Shown here piece after piece: positions 6,226-13,730 of a DNA stretch of 15,458 nucleotides. The stretch comes from Lachnospiraceae bacterium (lineage in GTDB: Bacteria; Bacillota; Clostridia; Lachnospirales; Lachnospiraceae), in contig JAFPYK010000076.1 of NCBI GenBank assembly GCA_017412265.1, positions 1 through 15,458 on the forward strand, written 5' to 3'. The notes under the pieces were generated by a model. That model was not told the DNA's origin, ran no database searches, and worked only from the letters and a program-made list of their open reading frames with translations. Position numbers and translations under genes: made by a program. Each line of letters begins with the position of its first letter. The stretch's first letter is position 1.

Positions 6226-6747
6226 ATGCAGACTTGGCAGATTGTATTATTGATTGTTCTGGCGGTACTGATCGTAGTCGCCGTTGTACTTTATTTCCTC
6301 GGCAAGAGACTCGAGAAGCAGCAGGATGAGAACGAGGCGAGGCTAGAGGTCGGCAAGCAGACCGTCTCCATGCTGGTCATCGACAAGAAGCGCATGAAGC
6401 TGAAGGAAGCCGGTCTTCCCGACATCGTCGTTCAGCAGACTCCCTGGTATCTGAAGGGATCCAAGGTCCCGGTCGTCAAGGCCAAGGTCGGTCCCCGCGT
6501 GGTCACCATGGTCGCGGACGAGAAGATCTTTGACCTGATCCCCACCAAGAAGGAAGTCAAGGCCGTCATCAACGGCATCTACATCATGGACGTGCGCGGC
6601 GTGCGCGGCGCGCAGTTAGAGAAGCCCGTGAAGCTGACCTGGCGCCAGAAGATCCGCAAGAAACTCCTGAAGGCGCAGGATGACAACAAGGCCGCGAGAA
6701 AGGCTGCGGAAGCTTCGAAGGATAAGGACACCAAGAAGAAGAAATAA
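6226..6747 (+). CDS. Conserved clostridial membrane-anchored protein, function unknown
   Basis: The protein has 173 residues. A single N-terminal transmembrane helix (about 5-27) is followed by a short charged linker rich in Glu and Lys. Then comes a compact domain (about 45-130) with SMLVIDKKRMKLKEAGLP, VPVVKAKVGPRVVTMVADEKIFDLIP and KKEVKAVINGIYIMDVRG blocks, and a Lys/Ala-rich basic tail (150-173) that could touch RNA, DNA or phospholipid head groups. I recognise the pattern as a conserved hypothetical found in Lachnospiraceae-type genomes, but I know no function. A GAGAGG ribosome binding site lies about 9 bases before the ATG. It follows plsC on the same strand and precedes a strong terminator. 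Confidence 0.85.
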   Translation: MQTWQIVLLIVLAVLIVVAVVLYFLGKRLEKQQDENEARLEVGKQTVSMLVIDKKRMKLKEAGLPDIVVQQTPWYLKGSKVPVVKAKVGPRVVTMVADEKIFDLIPTKKEVKAVINGIYIMDVRGVRGAQLEKPVKLTWRQKIRKKLLKAQDDNKAARKAAEASKDKDTKKKK

Positions 6748-6760
6748 TACACCGTACACC

Positions 6761-6793
6761 AGAGGCCGTGAGCACTGCTCACGGCCTCTTTTT
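6761..6793 (+). terminator. Rho-independent terminator after the plsC/membrane-protein unit
   Basis: AGAGGCCGTGAGCA (6761-6774) and its exact complement (6776-6789) form a long GC-rich stem followed by a T-run. The tip must open to make a normal loop. It lies 13 bases past the stop of the preceding gene. Confidence 0.92.
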
Positions 6794-6828
6794 CGTCCCG
6801 CGCCTCATCGAGGCTTCCTCACAATCTG

Positions 6829-6852
6829 AAAAAGCACGCCCGAAGGCGTGCT
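6829..6852 (-). terminator. Rho-independent terminator after cvpA
   Basis: On the minus strand AGCACGCC (6852-6845), the loop TTCG, and GGCGTGCT (6840-6833) form an 8-bp stem, with T residues running to 6829. It lies 23 bases past the cvpA stop and ends the ybaB-recR-DUF5711-cvpA unit. Confidence 0.9.
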
Positions 6853-6875
6853 CTTCTCTTGTTCGCAGCCGCTCC

Positions 6876-7568
6876 TCAGATCAGCTTCGTGATCGCGTAG
6901 AGCAGCAGGTTGTTGTTGTAGATCTTGTTCAGAATCACGCTCTCCTCAATCTGTGAGAAGACCGCTCCCGCCCAGGACGAGCCTGCGAAAATCGTCAGCA
7001 CGATGCAGAGCACCCAGATCACCAGGAAGCCCCTCATAACGCCCGCCAGCAGCCCCGCCGCGCGGTTGAGCTCATGCAGTACCGGCAGCCGGCTGATCAG
7101 GTCCAGCGTCCGTATAATCAGCCAGGTTGCAACCCGGAAGATCAGGAAGATCCCCACGAACGCCAGCGCATGAAGGATCATGCCTGCAATCCGGTAGACC
7201 ACATACTCCTTAAAGCCCTCCAGCCCCAGGTCACTGTACGTGCTCTTGCTGTTGTCATTAAGGATCGCCTGCTTTAACGATTCCGGCAGCGGCAGCGCGG
7301 CGATCTGGTCCGCCTGGTCTGCCTTGTCCGTGGAATCCTTCACGTCCACGTCCCGGTCAACCTTCTCCATCACCCGCTCGACGATCTTCTCGTCCTTCAG
7401 AAGCATCTGCGTCACAATCGGCGCTCCGATATGCGCGGCAAGCAGAGAGATCACCAGTGCGGTGATTCCAAGCACCGTCACCAGAAATCCCTTGCGATAT
7501 CCGCGGATCGCAGTGAAGACCAGAAATGCCAGCACCGCGATCGTCAGGATGTTGAATCCCTCTAACAT
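6876..7568 (-). CDS. CvpA-family membrane protein
   Basis: The protein has 230 residues. The N-terminal block resembles CvpA: a first helix, then the family's conserved FTAIRGYRKGFLVTVLG turn near residues 17-33, then a second helix ending near LAAHIGAP. A charged extracytoplasmic loop (about 60-130) separates these from two further membrane helices, with DLISRLPVLHELNRAAGLLAG between them, which also matches the family. CvpA proteins are needed for colicin V production in E. coli and are widespread in Firmicutes with an unclear envelope role. The start is supported by AAAGGAG eight bases upstream. It lies 84 bases after the DUF5711 gene and is the last gene before a terminator. Confidence 0.87.
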   Translation of the reverse strand: MLEGFNILTIAVLAFLVFTAIRGYRKGFLVTVLGITALVISLLAAHIGAPIVTQMLLKDEKIVERVMEKVDRDVDVKDSTDKADQADQIAALPLPESLKQAILNDNSKSTYSDLGLEGFKEYVVYRIAGMILHALAFVGIFLIFRVATWLIIRTLDLISRLPVLHELNRAAGLLAGVMRGFLVIWVLCIVLTIFAGSSWAGAVFSQIEESVILNKIYNNNLLLYAITKLI

Positions 7569-7652
7569 TCCGACTCCTTTCCCCCGCCCGGAGACTCCTC
7601 TCCGAAGCGAATCCCCGGGCAGATACCTGCATCCGTCCGGGGTCTTGTGTCT

Positions 7653-8801
7653 TTATTCATGAATCAGTCGTATGATCGTCAGACTCGAATCTGTGATCAT
7701 CAGATATCTTCCGCTCTGCCCGAGGCTGAAGAGATACTGAACGGTCGTGTCCATCGGCTCCGAGAACAGCTTCCTGCCCCTGGAATCCAGGATCATGCAG
7801 GATGTGCCTGCCGTGAAGAGGATCTCGCCTCCGCTCTCCTTCACGCTCTCATAATCGTAAGAGAAGGTCTCATCCACCTGCGGATCGCTCGAAGCCAGCG
7901 AATAGATCTGCAGCCGGTACTTCTCCTGCGAGCCCTGCGCCAGCGTCACGAACCCAACCTTGTCTGAGGCCGGAATAACGCTCACGATCTCCTCCGGGAT
8001 CGTCACCGAGTACTTCTCCTTCGGGATCTGCGCGCCGGTAAAAACGGTAAAGCCGTGCTCGGTCAGCACGTACGCGGTACTGTTGGAGACATACCGGATC
8101 TCCGCCACGAGCTCCTCGCCGAAATCCTTCGCGGATACGATATGGTCCACCACGTTCTTCCCGTACTCATCGAAGTTGTAGAAGGTCACCCTCGAGACCA
8201 CCGCACCGCTGGAGACATTGACGAAATTCGTCGCCAGCATCTTCCCGTCCGGCGAGATTGCGATATTCACCGGGAATCCGTCGGCTGTCGCGTTGGTCGG
8301 TACCTCGTAGATGAGCCGGTTCGCGGGGTCGTACGGATTGTACATCGCCACCAGGTTCGAGTCGCCGTTCTCCATCAGGACCGCCACGGCCCCCTGGTTG
8401 GCCACCCTCGCCTGCAGGATCGGGTGCACGGTCTCCATAAGCGTCCCGGAATCCGAACCGTTATAGACATAGAGCCGGTTGCTCCCCACATCCGCGATCA
8501 CCGCGTAGCTTCCGCAGACATCGATCTGCGGATTGTTCATCTCATAACTGCCGTTCCAGAGAACCGTCCCCTCCGGGCTCAGCGCCGAAGCGCCGTCACG
8601 GCTGTATTTGATCACATGATTGCCATTATAGGAGATGTAGCGCACTGTGTTGGAATCCTGCCGGGGCGTCTCGTTCACCACCTCATAGCCGGTATAAGTG
8701 CCCGATCTCCGTCCGGACAGGATCACCGCAGCGACGGTTACCAACAGCAGCACCGCTGCCATCGCCAGGATGACAATCGTCTTCCTGCTGATTTTCTTCA
8801 T
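7653..8801 (-). CDS. DUF5711-type membrane-anchored beta-propeller-like protein
   Basis: The protein has 382 residues. One N-terminal transmembrane helix (about 8-28) is followed by a large extracytoplasmic region with repeated short beta-strand blocks such as VRYISYNGNHVIKYSRDG, SYAVIADVGSNRLYVYNG and VNIAISPDGKMLATN. These give the appearance of a WD40 or quinoprotein-like propeller. It matches what I remember of the clostridial DUF5711 family, whose function is unknown. Its ATG overlaps the recR stop as ATGA (8801-8798), so it is probably translated by coupling with recR and made in fixed proportion. Nothing in it suggests a recombination role; the link to recR may be operon position only. 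Confidence 0.82.
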   Translation of the reverse strand: MKKISRKTIVILAMAAVLLLVTVAAVILSGRRSGTYTGYEVVNETPRQDSNTVRYISYNGNHVIKYSRDGASALSPEGTVLWNGSYEMNNPQIDVCGSYAVIADVGSNRLYVYNGSDSGTLMETVHPILQARVANQGAVAVLMENGDSNLVAMYNPYDPANRLIYEVPTNATADGFPVNIAISPDGKMLATNFVNVSSGAVVSRVTFYNFDEYGKNVVDHIVSAKDFGEELVAEIRYVSNSTAYVLTEHGFTVFTGAQIPKEKYSVTIPEEIVSVIPASDKVGFVTLAQGSQEKYRLQIYSLASSDPQVDETFSYDYESVKESGGEILFTAGTSCMILDSRGRKLFSEPMDTTVQYLFSLGQSGRYLMITDSSLTIIRLIHE

Positions 8802-9394
8802 AATTCTGTTCTGCCCTCCAGGGCCCGCAGAAGCGTCACCTCATCGATGTTCTCCAGGTCTCCTCCCACCGGAACGCCGCTGGCAATCCTGGTCACCTTG
8901 ATGCCCGTCGGCTTAATGAGCTTCGAGATGTACATCGCGGTCGTCTCGCCTTCCAGGCTGGAATTCGTCGCCACGATCACTTCCCGCACATCTCCCGCCA
9001 GCCGGGTCATCAGCTCCTTGAGCCGGATATCCGCCGGCCCGATGCCGAGCATCGGAGAAATCGCTCCGTGCAGCACATGATAAACCCCCTCGAACTTGCC
9101 GGTCTTCTCATAGGCCGCCAGGTCCCGCGGATTCTCCACAACCATGATCAGAGAATGATCCCGGTGCGGGCTCGCGCAGATCGGACAGAGGTCTCCGTCC
9201 GTCAGGGTCTGACACTCCCTGCAGTAATGAATATTCTTCTTCGCGTCCGTCATGCTCCGCGCCAGCGCTTCCACCTGATCCTCCGGCATATTCACGATGT
9301 GAAATGCCAGCCGCTGCGCGGACTTGCGCCCGATGCCCGGAAGCGACGAGAGCCTCTCGATCAGTGTTCCGATCTGATTGCTGAAATACTCCAT
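8798..9394 (-). CDS. recR: Recombination mediator protein RecR
   Basis: RecR works with RecF and RecO to load RecA at single-strand gaps. The 198-residue product has the family's full length and order of parts: a helix-hairpin-helix (LPGIGRKSAQRLAFH, residues 18-32), a four-Cys zinc finger (Cys58, Cys61, Cys70, Cys73), a Toprim domain from about residue 81 (LIMVVENPRDLAAYEKTG, then ATNSSLEGETTAMYI) and the C-terminal RIASGVPVGGDLENIDEVTL segment. The ATG at 9394 directly follows the ybaB stop with no gap. Its stop overlaps the next start as ATGA. The tight packing implies translational coupling of ybaB, recR and the DUF5711 gene. Confidence 0.97.
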   Translation of the reverse strand: MEYFSNQIGTLIERLSSLPGIGRKSAQRLAFHIVNMPEDQVEALARSMTDAKKNIHYCRECQTLTDGDLCPICASPHRDHSLIMVVENPRDLAAYEKTGKFEGVYHVLHGAISPMLGIGPADIRLKELMTRLAGDVREVIVATNSSLEGETTAMYISKLIKPTGIKVTRIASGVPVGGDLENIDEVTLLRALEGRTEL

Positions 9395-9739
9395 TTAGAA
9401 TCCGAGGCCTCCGAAACCTCCGCCCATATTGGGAGACATTACCTTCGCGTATTCCTCTTCCTGCGCTCTCATGGCCTCGTTCACCGCAGCCACGATCAGA
9501 TCCTCCAGCATCTCGATGTCCTCGGGATCTACCACTTCCTCCTGCAGCTTCACGGACAGCAGCTTGCCCTCGCCGGACACCTCCGCCTTCACCGCACCGC
9601 CGCCGGCCGTCGCTTCAAACGTCTTCTCCGCCAGCTCCTTCTGCTTCTCCTCGATCTGCCGCTGCATTCTCTGGATCTGCTTCATCATATTTGCCTGACT
9701 GCCGGGCATGCCGCCCGGGAAACCGCCTCGTTTTGCCAT
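9395..9739 (-). CDS. YbaB/EbfC-family nucleoid-associated protein
   Basis: The protein has 114 residues. A flexible Gly/Pro/Met-rich N-terminus leads to a long helix (MMKQIQRMQRQIEEKQKELAEK region, about residues 18-40), then the EATAGGGAVKAEVSGEGKL beta segment (about 43-61), ending in a Met/Gly-rich tail. That is the YbaB/EbfC layout: small dimeric DNA-binding proteins thought to shape the nucleoid. The gene usually sits between dnaX and recR. Here it is still directly before recR, but dnaX is about 4 kb upstream with other genes between. AAAGGAG lies about 7-8 bases before the ATG, and an extended -10 promoter precedes it. Confidence 0.95.
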   Translation of the reverse strand: MAKRGGFPGGMPGSQANMMKQIQRMQRQIEEKQKELAEKTFEATAGGGAVKAEVSGEGKLLSVKLQEEVVDPEDIEMLEDLIVAAVNEAMRAQEEEYAKVMSPNMGGGFGGLGF

Positions 9740-9772
9740 GGTATCTCTCCTTTAAGATAATTTCACCTTCTT

Positions 9773-9781
9773 ATCATACCA
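9773..9781 (-). promoter_or_regulatory. Extended -10 promoter for ybaB-recR
   Basis: On the minus strand TGG followed directly by TATGAT (9781-9773) makes an extended -10 element. No good -35 box lies upstream. It suggests ybaB-recR-DUF5711-cvpA is transcribed independently of dnaX and of the SOS cassette. Confidence 0.5.
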
Positions 9782-9852
9782 CAGTTTTCCTGAAAAGTAT
9801 CGTCTTTTCTTCGGAATCCCGGCAAATGCATATCCGGGCCCCGCGAAGCCCC

Positions 9853-10383
9853 TCAGCAGCCCCCGTCCGGACCCGATCCGAAGACCTCTTCGCCGCCCTC
9901 GATCCGGCACAGATCCCTCAGCGGGATCTTCACATCATCGACTCGTATGTGTCTTCCTATCTCTGCGTCCACGCCGCGGCAGACTCCCGTCACCGTTCGC
10001 TCCAGCCCCCTCGACCCGTAAGCTTCATTCTCCGGATCCTCACAGGGGACATAGTACGTGACCGTAATGCGCACCGGGTGCTCCCGGACGCTGCGGCCGC
10101 TCTCGGTCAGCCGCCGCAGGATCCCGAGCTTCCGGTCCAGTTCTTCCGCCTCGCCCTCTCCCGGCTCTCTCGCTTCCCGGTAGAGGACGTCCTTCGAAGC
10201 CACCGCCTCCGAAAACCCCCGCAGGGCGTCGAAAGGCGCGAACAGCTTCGCCCGGCGGCCCGTCTCCATCTGCGGGTGCCGGATGCGGAAGGGATCCTGG
10301 CGGTCATGCTCCGGCTTGCCCCGGAGGAAGACCTCACGGTAACGGAACTGCGCAGGCATCGGCATCTCACCGATCGTGTCCAT
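9853..10383 (-). CDS. YolD-like protein
   Basis: The protein has 176 residues. The block METGRRAKLFAPFDALRGF (about residues 39-57) matches the YolD-like signature, in which a basic/hydrophobic segment leads to a [FW]-x-P-F-x-A-L core. The C-terminal half has a beta-rich RITVTYYVPCED segment, then an IPLRDLCRIEG end, both typical of clostridial YolD-like proteins. In B. subtilis, YolD-type genes sit next to Y-family polymerases (UvrX, YqjW) and are thought to act as UmuD-like partners. The placement here, 68 bases after a Y-family polymerase, fits that. AGGAGG lies 7 bases before the ATG. Between the two genes ATCACT is repeated directly around 10404-10421. No clear terminator follows. Confidence 0.75.
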   Translation of the reverse strand: MDTIGEMPMPAQFRYREVFLRGKPEHDRQDPFRIRHPQMETGRRAKLFAPFDALRGFSEAVASKDVLYREAREPGEGEAEELDRKLGILRRLTESGRSVREHPVRITVTYYVPCEDPENEAYGSRGLERTVTGVCRGVDAEIGRHIRVDDVKIPLRDLCRIEGGEEVFGSGPDGGC

Positions 10384-10451
10384 GCGTCAGCCTCCTGTCC
10401 TTAGTGATCTCTCAGTGATAGGTATTCATTCTCAAAATCAGGCGCAGCCCC

Positions 10452-11864
10452 CTACGCCCGGTGGCCTCCGATCTGCCGGTTCCTCTCCAGCGTCGTCGCC
10501 CCCTCTAACAGGTTCATCCCCTTGAAGACCGCGTTCGCCCCGTAGCGCCGCCGCACCTCCAGCATCGCTCCCTGCAGGCGCCGGTCTCTCTCCAGCGTCT
10601 CATAGTCCGTGAACAGGTCCATCTGATAGATCCCCAGATCCTCCCGCACGTCCCCCGCGCAGACCCCCAGCCGCCGGTACAGCAGCCGGTGGTCCGTCTT
10701 CTCGTCAAACTGCTTCAGCAGCGCCTCCGCGATCGTCTGCACATGGTTCGTCATCCGCGGAAGCCTGGCCGTCCCACCCGTGTGGCGCGGGTGCAGCCGC
10801 CCGTAGAAATCGATGCTCAGCGGCCCGTCATAGGCCGGCACCTCCTCCAGGCTCTTATAGTCATAGGACACCCACCAGGTGCAGAAGCGTGTGACCAGGT
10901 TCTTCGCAAATAAATCCGCGCACAGCACCTCCGTCATCTCCCGCATCACCAGCCGCGCCTCCCCGTACCGGTAAGGCCTCGGCAGCACCTGCCCGTTGGA
11001 CAGGCTGTGCCCCCCGCTCCGGTACGACTTGATATCCGCCATCGTCACCGGCTCGATCCCCCAGGCGTGGTCCACCAGGATCTCCCCGTCGATGCCGAAC
11101 GTCTTGTAGAAAAACTCCTCGTCCCACTGGCTCCGGGCCGCCACGTCCCCCATCGTGAACATGCAGGCCGCCTGCAGCCGCCTCGCCTTGCCGAAGCCGA
11201 TCTGCCAGAAGTCCGTCAGCGGCCGGTGGTCCCAGAGCAGGAACTTGTACGAGTCCTCGTTGAGCTCCGCGATCCGCACCCCGTCCTTGTCCGCAGGCGA
11301 CTTCTTCGCGACGATATCCATCGCCACCTTCGCCAGGTACATATTCGTCCCGATGCCCACCGTAGCCGTGATCCCGGTCGTGCGCAGCACGTCCCGGATC
11401 ATGGTCATGGCCATCACATGCGCCGGATGCTTCCCGGCCTCCTCCGCTTCCTTCCGGTAAAAATGCAGATAGGCCGTGCAGTCGATGAAGCACTCGTCGA
11501 TCGAATAGACATGCACATCCTCCGGCGCCACATACCGCAGGTAGATCCCGTAGATCTGCGCCGAGATCCTCTCGTACTCCGCCATCCGCGGCACCGCGAT
11601 CTCATACTCCACCCGGGTGTGATGAGCGCACTCATACTCCCGGATCTTCTGCTTCGCCTCAAACAGCCGCGGCCGCGACGGCACTCCCATCGCCTTCAGC
11701 GCGGGCGAGACCGCCAGGACGATCGTCTGGTCCGACCTCGACGGATCCGCCACCAGCAGCAGCGCCTTCAGCGGGTCCCAGCCGCGGTGGACGCACTCCA
11801 CCGAGGCATAATACGACTTCAGGTCGATGCAGATATAGACCCGGTTCTCCGGCCCGCCGCTCAC
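10452..11864 (-). CDS. Y-family translesion DNA polymerase (UmuC/UvrX-like)
   Basis: This is a low-fidelity polymerase that copies past DNA damage. The 470-residue product is somewhat longer than typical UmuC or UvrX (about 420). The palm carboxylates are present: Asp14 in ICIDLKSYYASVEC and Asp123-Glu124 in VYSIDECFID. The family's R-[PS]-R-L-F-E-A segment near 63-70 (activation of templates), the TVGIGTNMYLAKVAMDIVAKK fingers/palm segment and the WQIGFGKARRLQ helix-hairpin-helix follow, then a little-finger region. It has a GTG start whose first bases overlap the LexA-like stop as GTGA (11864-11861), so the two are coupled. Lacking a separate umuD, it is probably served by the LexA/UmuD-like protein before it and the YolD-like one after it. 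Confidence 0.92.
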   Translation of the reverse strand: MSGGPENRVYICIDLKSYYASVECVHRGWDPLKALLLVADPSRSDQTIVLAVSPALKAMGVPSRPRLFEAKQKIREYECAHHTRVEYEIAVPRMAEYERISAQIYGIYLRYVAPEDVHVYSIDECFIDCTAYLHFYRKEAEEAGKHPAHVMAMTMIRDVLRTTGITATVGIGTNMYLAKVAMDIVAKKSPADKDGVRIAELNEDSYKFLLWDHRPLTDFWQIGFGKARRLQAACMFTMGDVAARSQWDEEFFYKTFGIDGEILVDHAWGIEPVTMADIKSYRSGGHSLSNGQVLPRPYRYGEARLVMREMTEVLCADLFAKNLVTRFCTWWVSYDYKSLEEVPAYDGPLSIDFYGRLHPRHTGGTARLPRMTNHVQTIAEALLKQFDEKTDHRLLYRRLGVCAGDVREDLGIYQMDLFTDYETLERDRRLQGAMLEVRRRYGANAVFKGMNLLEGATTLERNRQIGGHRA

Positions 11865-12478
11865 AGCGAGCTGATCACATGCTTCGCGACCCCCTGCACC
11901 ACCAGCCGGTCCACCTCGATCGTCCTCCCCGGGTAGACCCGCTCGTTCGCATAGCAGAGAATCGCCTTGTGATTCTCCTCATTCACCCCGCCGTAGACCT
12001 TCAGCGTGTTCTCGTTATTCTCATCCAGGGCCACGACCACGTCCCCGACCTTGCACTCGCTCTGCCGGCGGATCAGCACGAGGTCCCCCTCGCGGATGCC
12101 CACATCCTCCATCGAATCGCCGGACGCCCGCACCAGATACGCGGGCCCCTTCCCGAAGATGGCCTCCGGCAGGCTCACATACATCTCCACGGCCTCCTGC
12201 TCCTCCTCCGGGTCGCCGCAACGGATACTGCCCACCAGAGGCGCGGACAGATATCCGCTCCTGGCCTTCTCCATCTTCGGCGCGCTCCGGATCTTCCCGT
12301 CCTCGTACGCGATCATCCCCTGCCGGTTCATCTCCACCAGGTAGTTGTAGACCGCGGACTTCGACATCCCGACGTCCGCCGCCAGCTGCCGCACCGTCGG
12401 CGCCGTGTGGTTCCGGCGGAAATACTCCCCCGCCGCGTTGCTGATCTGCTCCATCCGGGCCGGATCCTTGCTTCTCAT
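11861..12478 (-). CDS. LexA/UmuD-like self-cleaving SOS repressor (S24 family)
   Basis: The protein has about 205 residues. The N-terminal winged helix-turn-helix has PTVRQLAADVGMSKSAVYNYL, as in LexA. The C-terminal S24 peptidase domain has a Cys87-Gly88 cleavage site (VGSIRCGDP), catalytic Ser122 in RASGDSMEDVGI and Lys160 in NTLKVYGG, with the usual Ser-Lys spacing of about 38. The Cys-Gly bond is that of UmuD rather than the Ala-Gly of E. coli LexA. It could be the cell's LexA or a dedicated repressor of this cassette. I chose the ATG at 12478, after GAGAGGGG nine bases upstream; an in-frame TTG at 12514 is less likely. A LexA-type box lies inside its promoter, so autorepression with RecA-triggered release is expected. 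Confidence 0.88.
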   Translation of the reverse strand: MRSKDPARMEQISNAAGEYFRRNHTAPTVRQLAADVGMSKSAVYNYLVEMNRQGMIAYEDGKIRSAPKMEKARSGYLSAPLVGSIRCGDPEEEQEAVEMYVSLPEAIFGKGPAYLVRASGDSMEDVGIREGDLVLIRRQSECKVGDVVVALDENNENTLKVYGGVNEENHKAILCYANERVYPGRTIEVDRLVVQGVAKHVISSL

Positions 12479-12531
12479 ACTCTGCGTCCCCTCTCGCATT
12501 TCTATCGTGGACAAATCGTCCTCATAACTCT

Positions 12532-12559
12532 ATTATACAAACGTCTGTTCGATTTTCAA
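12532..12559 (-). promoter_or_regulatory. Promoter of the SOS mutagenesis cassette
   Basis: On the minus strand TTGAAA (12559-12554) is separated by 16 bases from a perfect TATAAT (12537-12532). It predicts a start about 45 bases before the ATG of the LexA-like gene. Almost the whole spacer is a LexA-type box. Confidence 0.85.
12538..12551 (-). promoter_or_regulatory. Gram-positive SOS box (LexA operator)
   Basis: CGAACAGACGTTTG fits the Bacillus-type SOS box CGAAC-N4-GTTYG exactly. It sits between the -35 and -10 boxes, where repressor binding would block RNA polymerase. It is the only such box I found in the window; dnaX and recR have none near their starts. Confidence 0.88.
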
Positions 12560-12605
12560 GTCCTTTTTTCTCATTTCCCCGCCGCTGTCCCATAAACCGG
12601 TCACG

Positions 12606-12639
12606 AAAAAAGCAGGCCCCGGAATCTCTCCGTGCCTGC
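12606..12639 (-). terminator. Rho-independent terminator after the dnaX/PIG-L/98-residue unit
   Basis: On the minus strand GCAGGC-A-CGGA, a loop GAGAT, then TCCG-G-GGCCTGC-type complement forms a stem with one mismatch, followed by six T residues (12611-12606). It separates this unit from the SOS cassette promoter about 50 bases further on. Confidence 0.85.
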
Positions 12640-12656
12640 CCTCCCCGCGGGGCGCC

Positions 12657-12953
12657 TCATTCCAGCCCGTCCCTCAGGAGCTCATTGTATCTCTCATTGT
12701 AATATTGCGCGGTCTTCTTGCGGACCCAGCGTTCCCGGTCCTCCAGGATCGCCAGCATCTCATCTACCAGCTCTTCCTCGCTGCCCGGCCGGACCTGCCG
12801 CAGATAGCCGGTCATCCGCCGCATCATTTTCTCCGTGCGAAGCTGATCCGCCACCGCGCGTCCCAACTCCTCTGAAAATCCGCGCCGCCGGACCGCCTCC
12901 AGCAGCTCCTCCCTGGCGAGCGCTCTCTCCTGCTCCGATCCCATGGCCGTCAC
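12657..12953 (-). CDS. Small helical protein, function unknown
   Basis: The protein has 98 residues, almost all predicted helix and rich in Arg and Glu. The pattern RRGFSEELGRAVADQLRTEK, then MRRMTGYLRQVRPGSEEELVDEMLAI and a Y-Y-N-E-R-Y-N-E-L-L end, is like conserved small hypotheticals of Lachnospiraceae, but I know no function. The GTG start overlaps the PIG-L stop as GTGA (12953-12950); an ATG three codons later is the alternative. Coupling to the deacetylase gene suggests a linked role, perhaps as partner or regulator. Confidence 0.75.
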   Translation of the reverse strand: MTAMGSEQERALAREELLEAVRRRGFSEELGRAVADQLRTEKMMRRMTGYLRQVRPGSEEELVDEMLAILEDRERWVRKKTAQYYNERYNELLRDGLE

Positions 12954-13720
12954 TCCCCGAACTCCGAGAGCACGTGCATCTGCGCATTTCCGAGCACCCG
13001 GAAGCCCTCGGCCGCACGGTGCCCGGACCGCAGCCCGAACTGCGCCGCCCGAAGCTTCAGATACAGGCAGACGTCCCGGAGCGCCCCGGATTCCGGCGGG
13101 AACTGGCTCTTGTGGCAGCGGATTGCAGCTCTCTGCCTCGCCAGAAGCCCCGACGTGCGCACATAGCGGTTCGGCCGCCCCGTCATATAATACGCGACCG
13201 CGCGGGCCGGCGAAGGCCCGGCTCCCAGCCGCGCGAAGATCCCCCGGTTATACCCGAAACACACCAACTCCCCGGCTGCCCGGCCCACCCGCAAATGATC
13301 CGGGTGGCACTCATTGCGCGGTACAGGATCCGGCGCAAATACCACCTCCGGCTGCACCTCGCCCATCACCGCGGCGATCCCGCGCCGGAGCTCTTCATCC
13401 GTATAAAAACCTCCGTCCGAGAGCCGCAGGAACCTCACGTCCGTCACTCCGAGAACCGCCGCCGAACGCCTCGCCTCCCGCTCCCGCAGGTCCGCAAGCT
13501 CCTCCGCAGGCAGCCCCAGGTCCGCGTTCTCCGTCCCGAAGCGCCCGTCCGTCACGACCAGGAACGTCACCGACTTGCCCTCCGCGGCCATCCGCGCAGC
13601 CGTCGCCCCGGCCCCGATCTCAATATCGTCCGGGTGCGGCCCGAGAAAAAGCGCCCGCGAAAACTCCTCCGGCCGCGGCACCGGCATCACCTTCCGCAGA
13701 ATCATCCCAACCAGCGACAT
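12950..13720 (-). CDS. PIG-L (LmbE)-family deacetylase
   Basis: PIG-L enzymes are zinc-dependent hydrolases that remove acetyl groups from GlcNAc-type substrates, as in GlcNAc-phosphatidylinositol, mycothiol or bacillithiol precursors. The 256-residue product has both metal motifs: GPHPDDIEIGAG with His29, Asp31 and Asp32, and ECHPDHLRVG with His139, Asp141 and His142. The VVTDGRFGTENAD segment (near 56-67) is also typical. The substrate cannot be told from the sequence. I chose the ATG at 13720, 10 bases after the dnaX stop and with GAGG upstream. A longer in-frame version reaching 13915 would add an Arg/Ser-rich run that is only the dnaX coding sequence in another frame. Confidence 0.9.
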   Translation of the reverse strand: MSLVGMILRKVMPVPRPEEFSRALFLGPHPDDIEIGAGATAARMAAEGKSVTFLVVTDGRFGTENADLGLPAEELADLREREARRSAAVLGVTDVRFLRLSDGGFYTDEELRRGIAAVMGEVQPEVVFAPDPVPRNECHPDHLRVGRAAGELVCFGYNRGIFARLGAGPSPARAVAYYMTGRPNRYVRTSGLLARQRAAIRCHKSQFPPESGALRDVCLYLKLRAAQFGLRSGHRAAEGFRVLGNAQMHVLSEFGE

Positions 13721-13730
13721 TCCGGCCACC

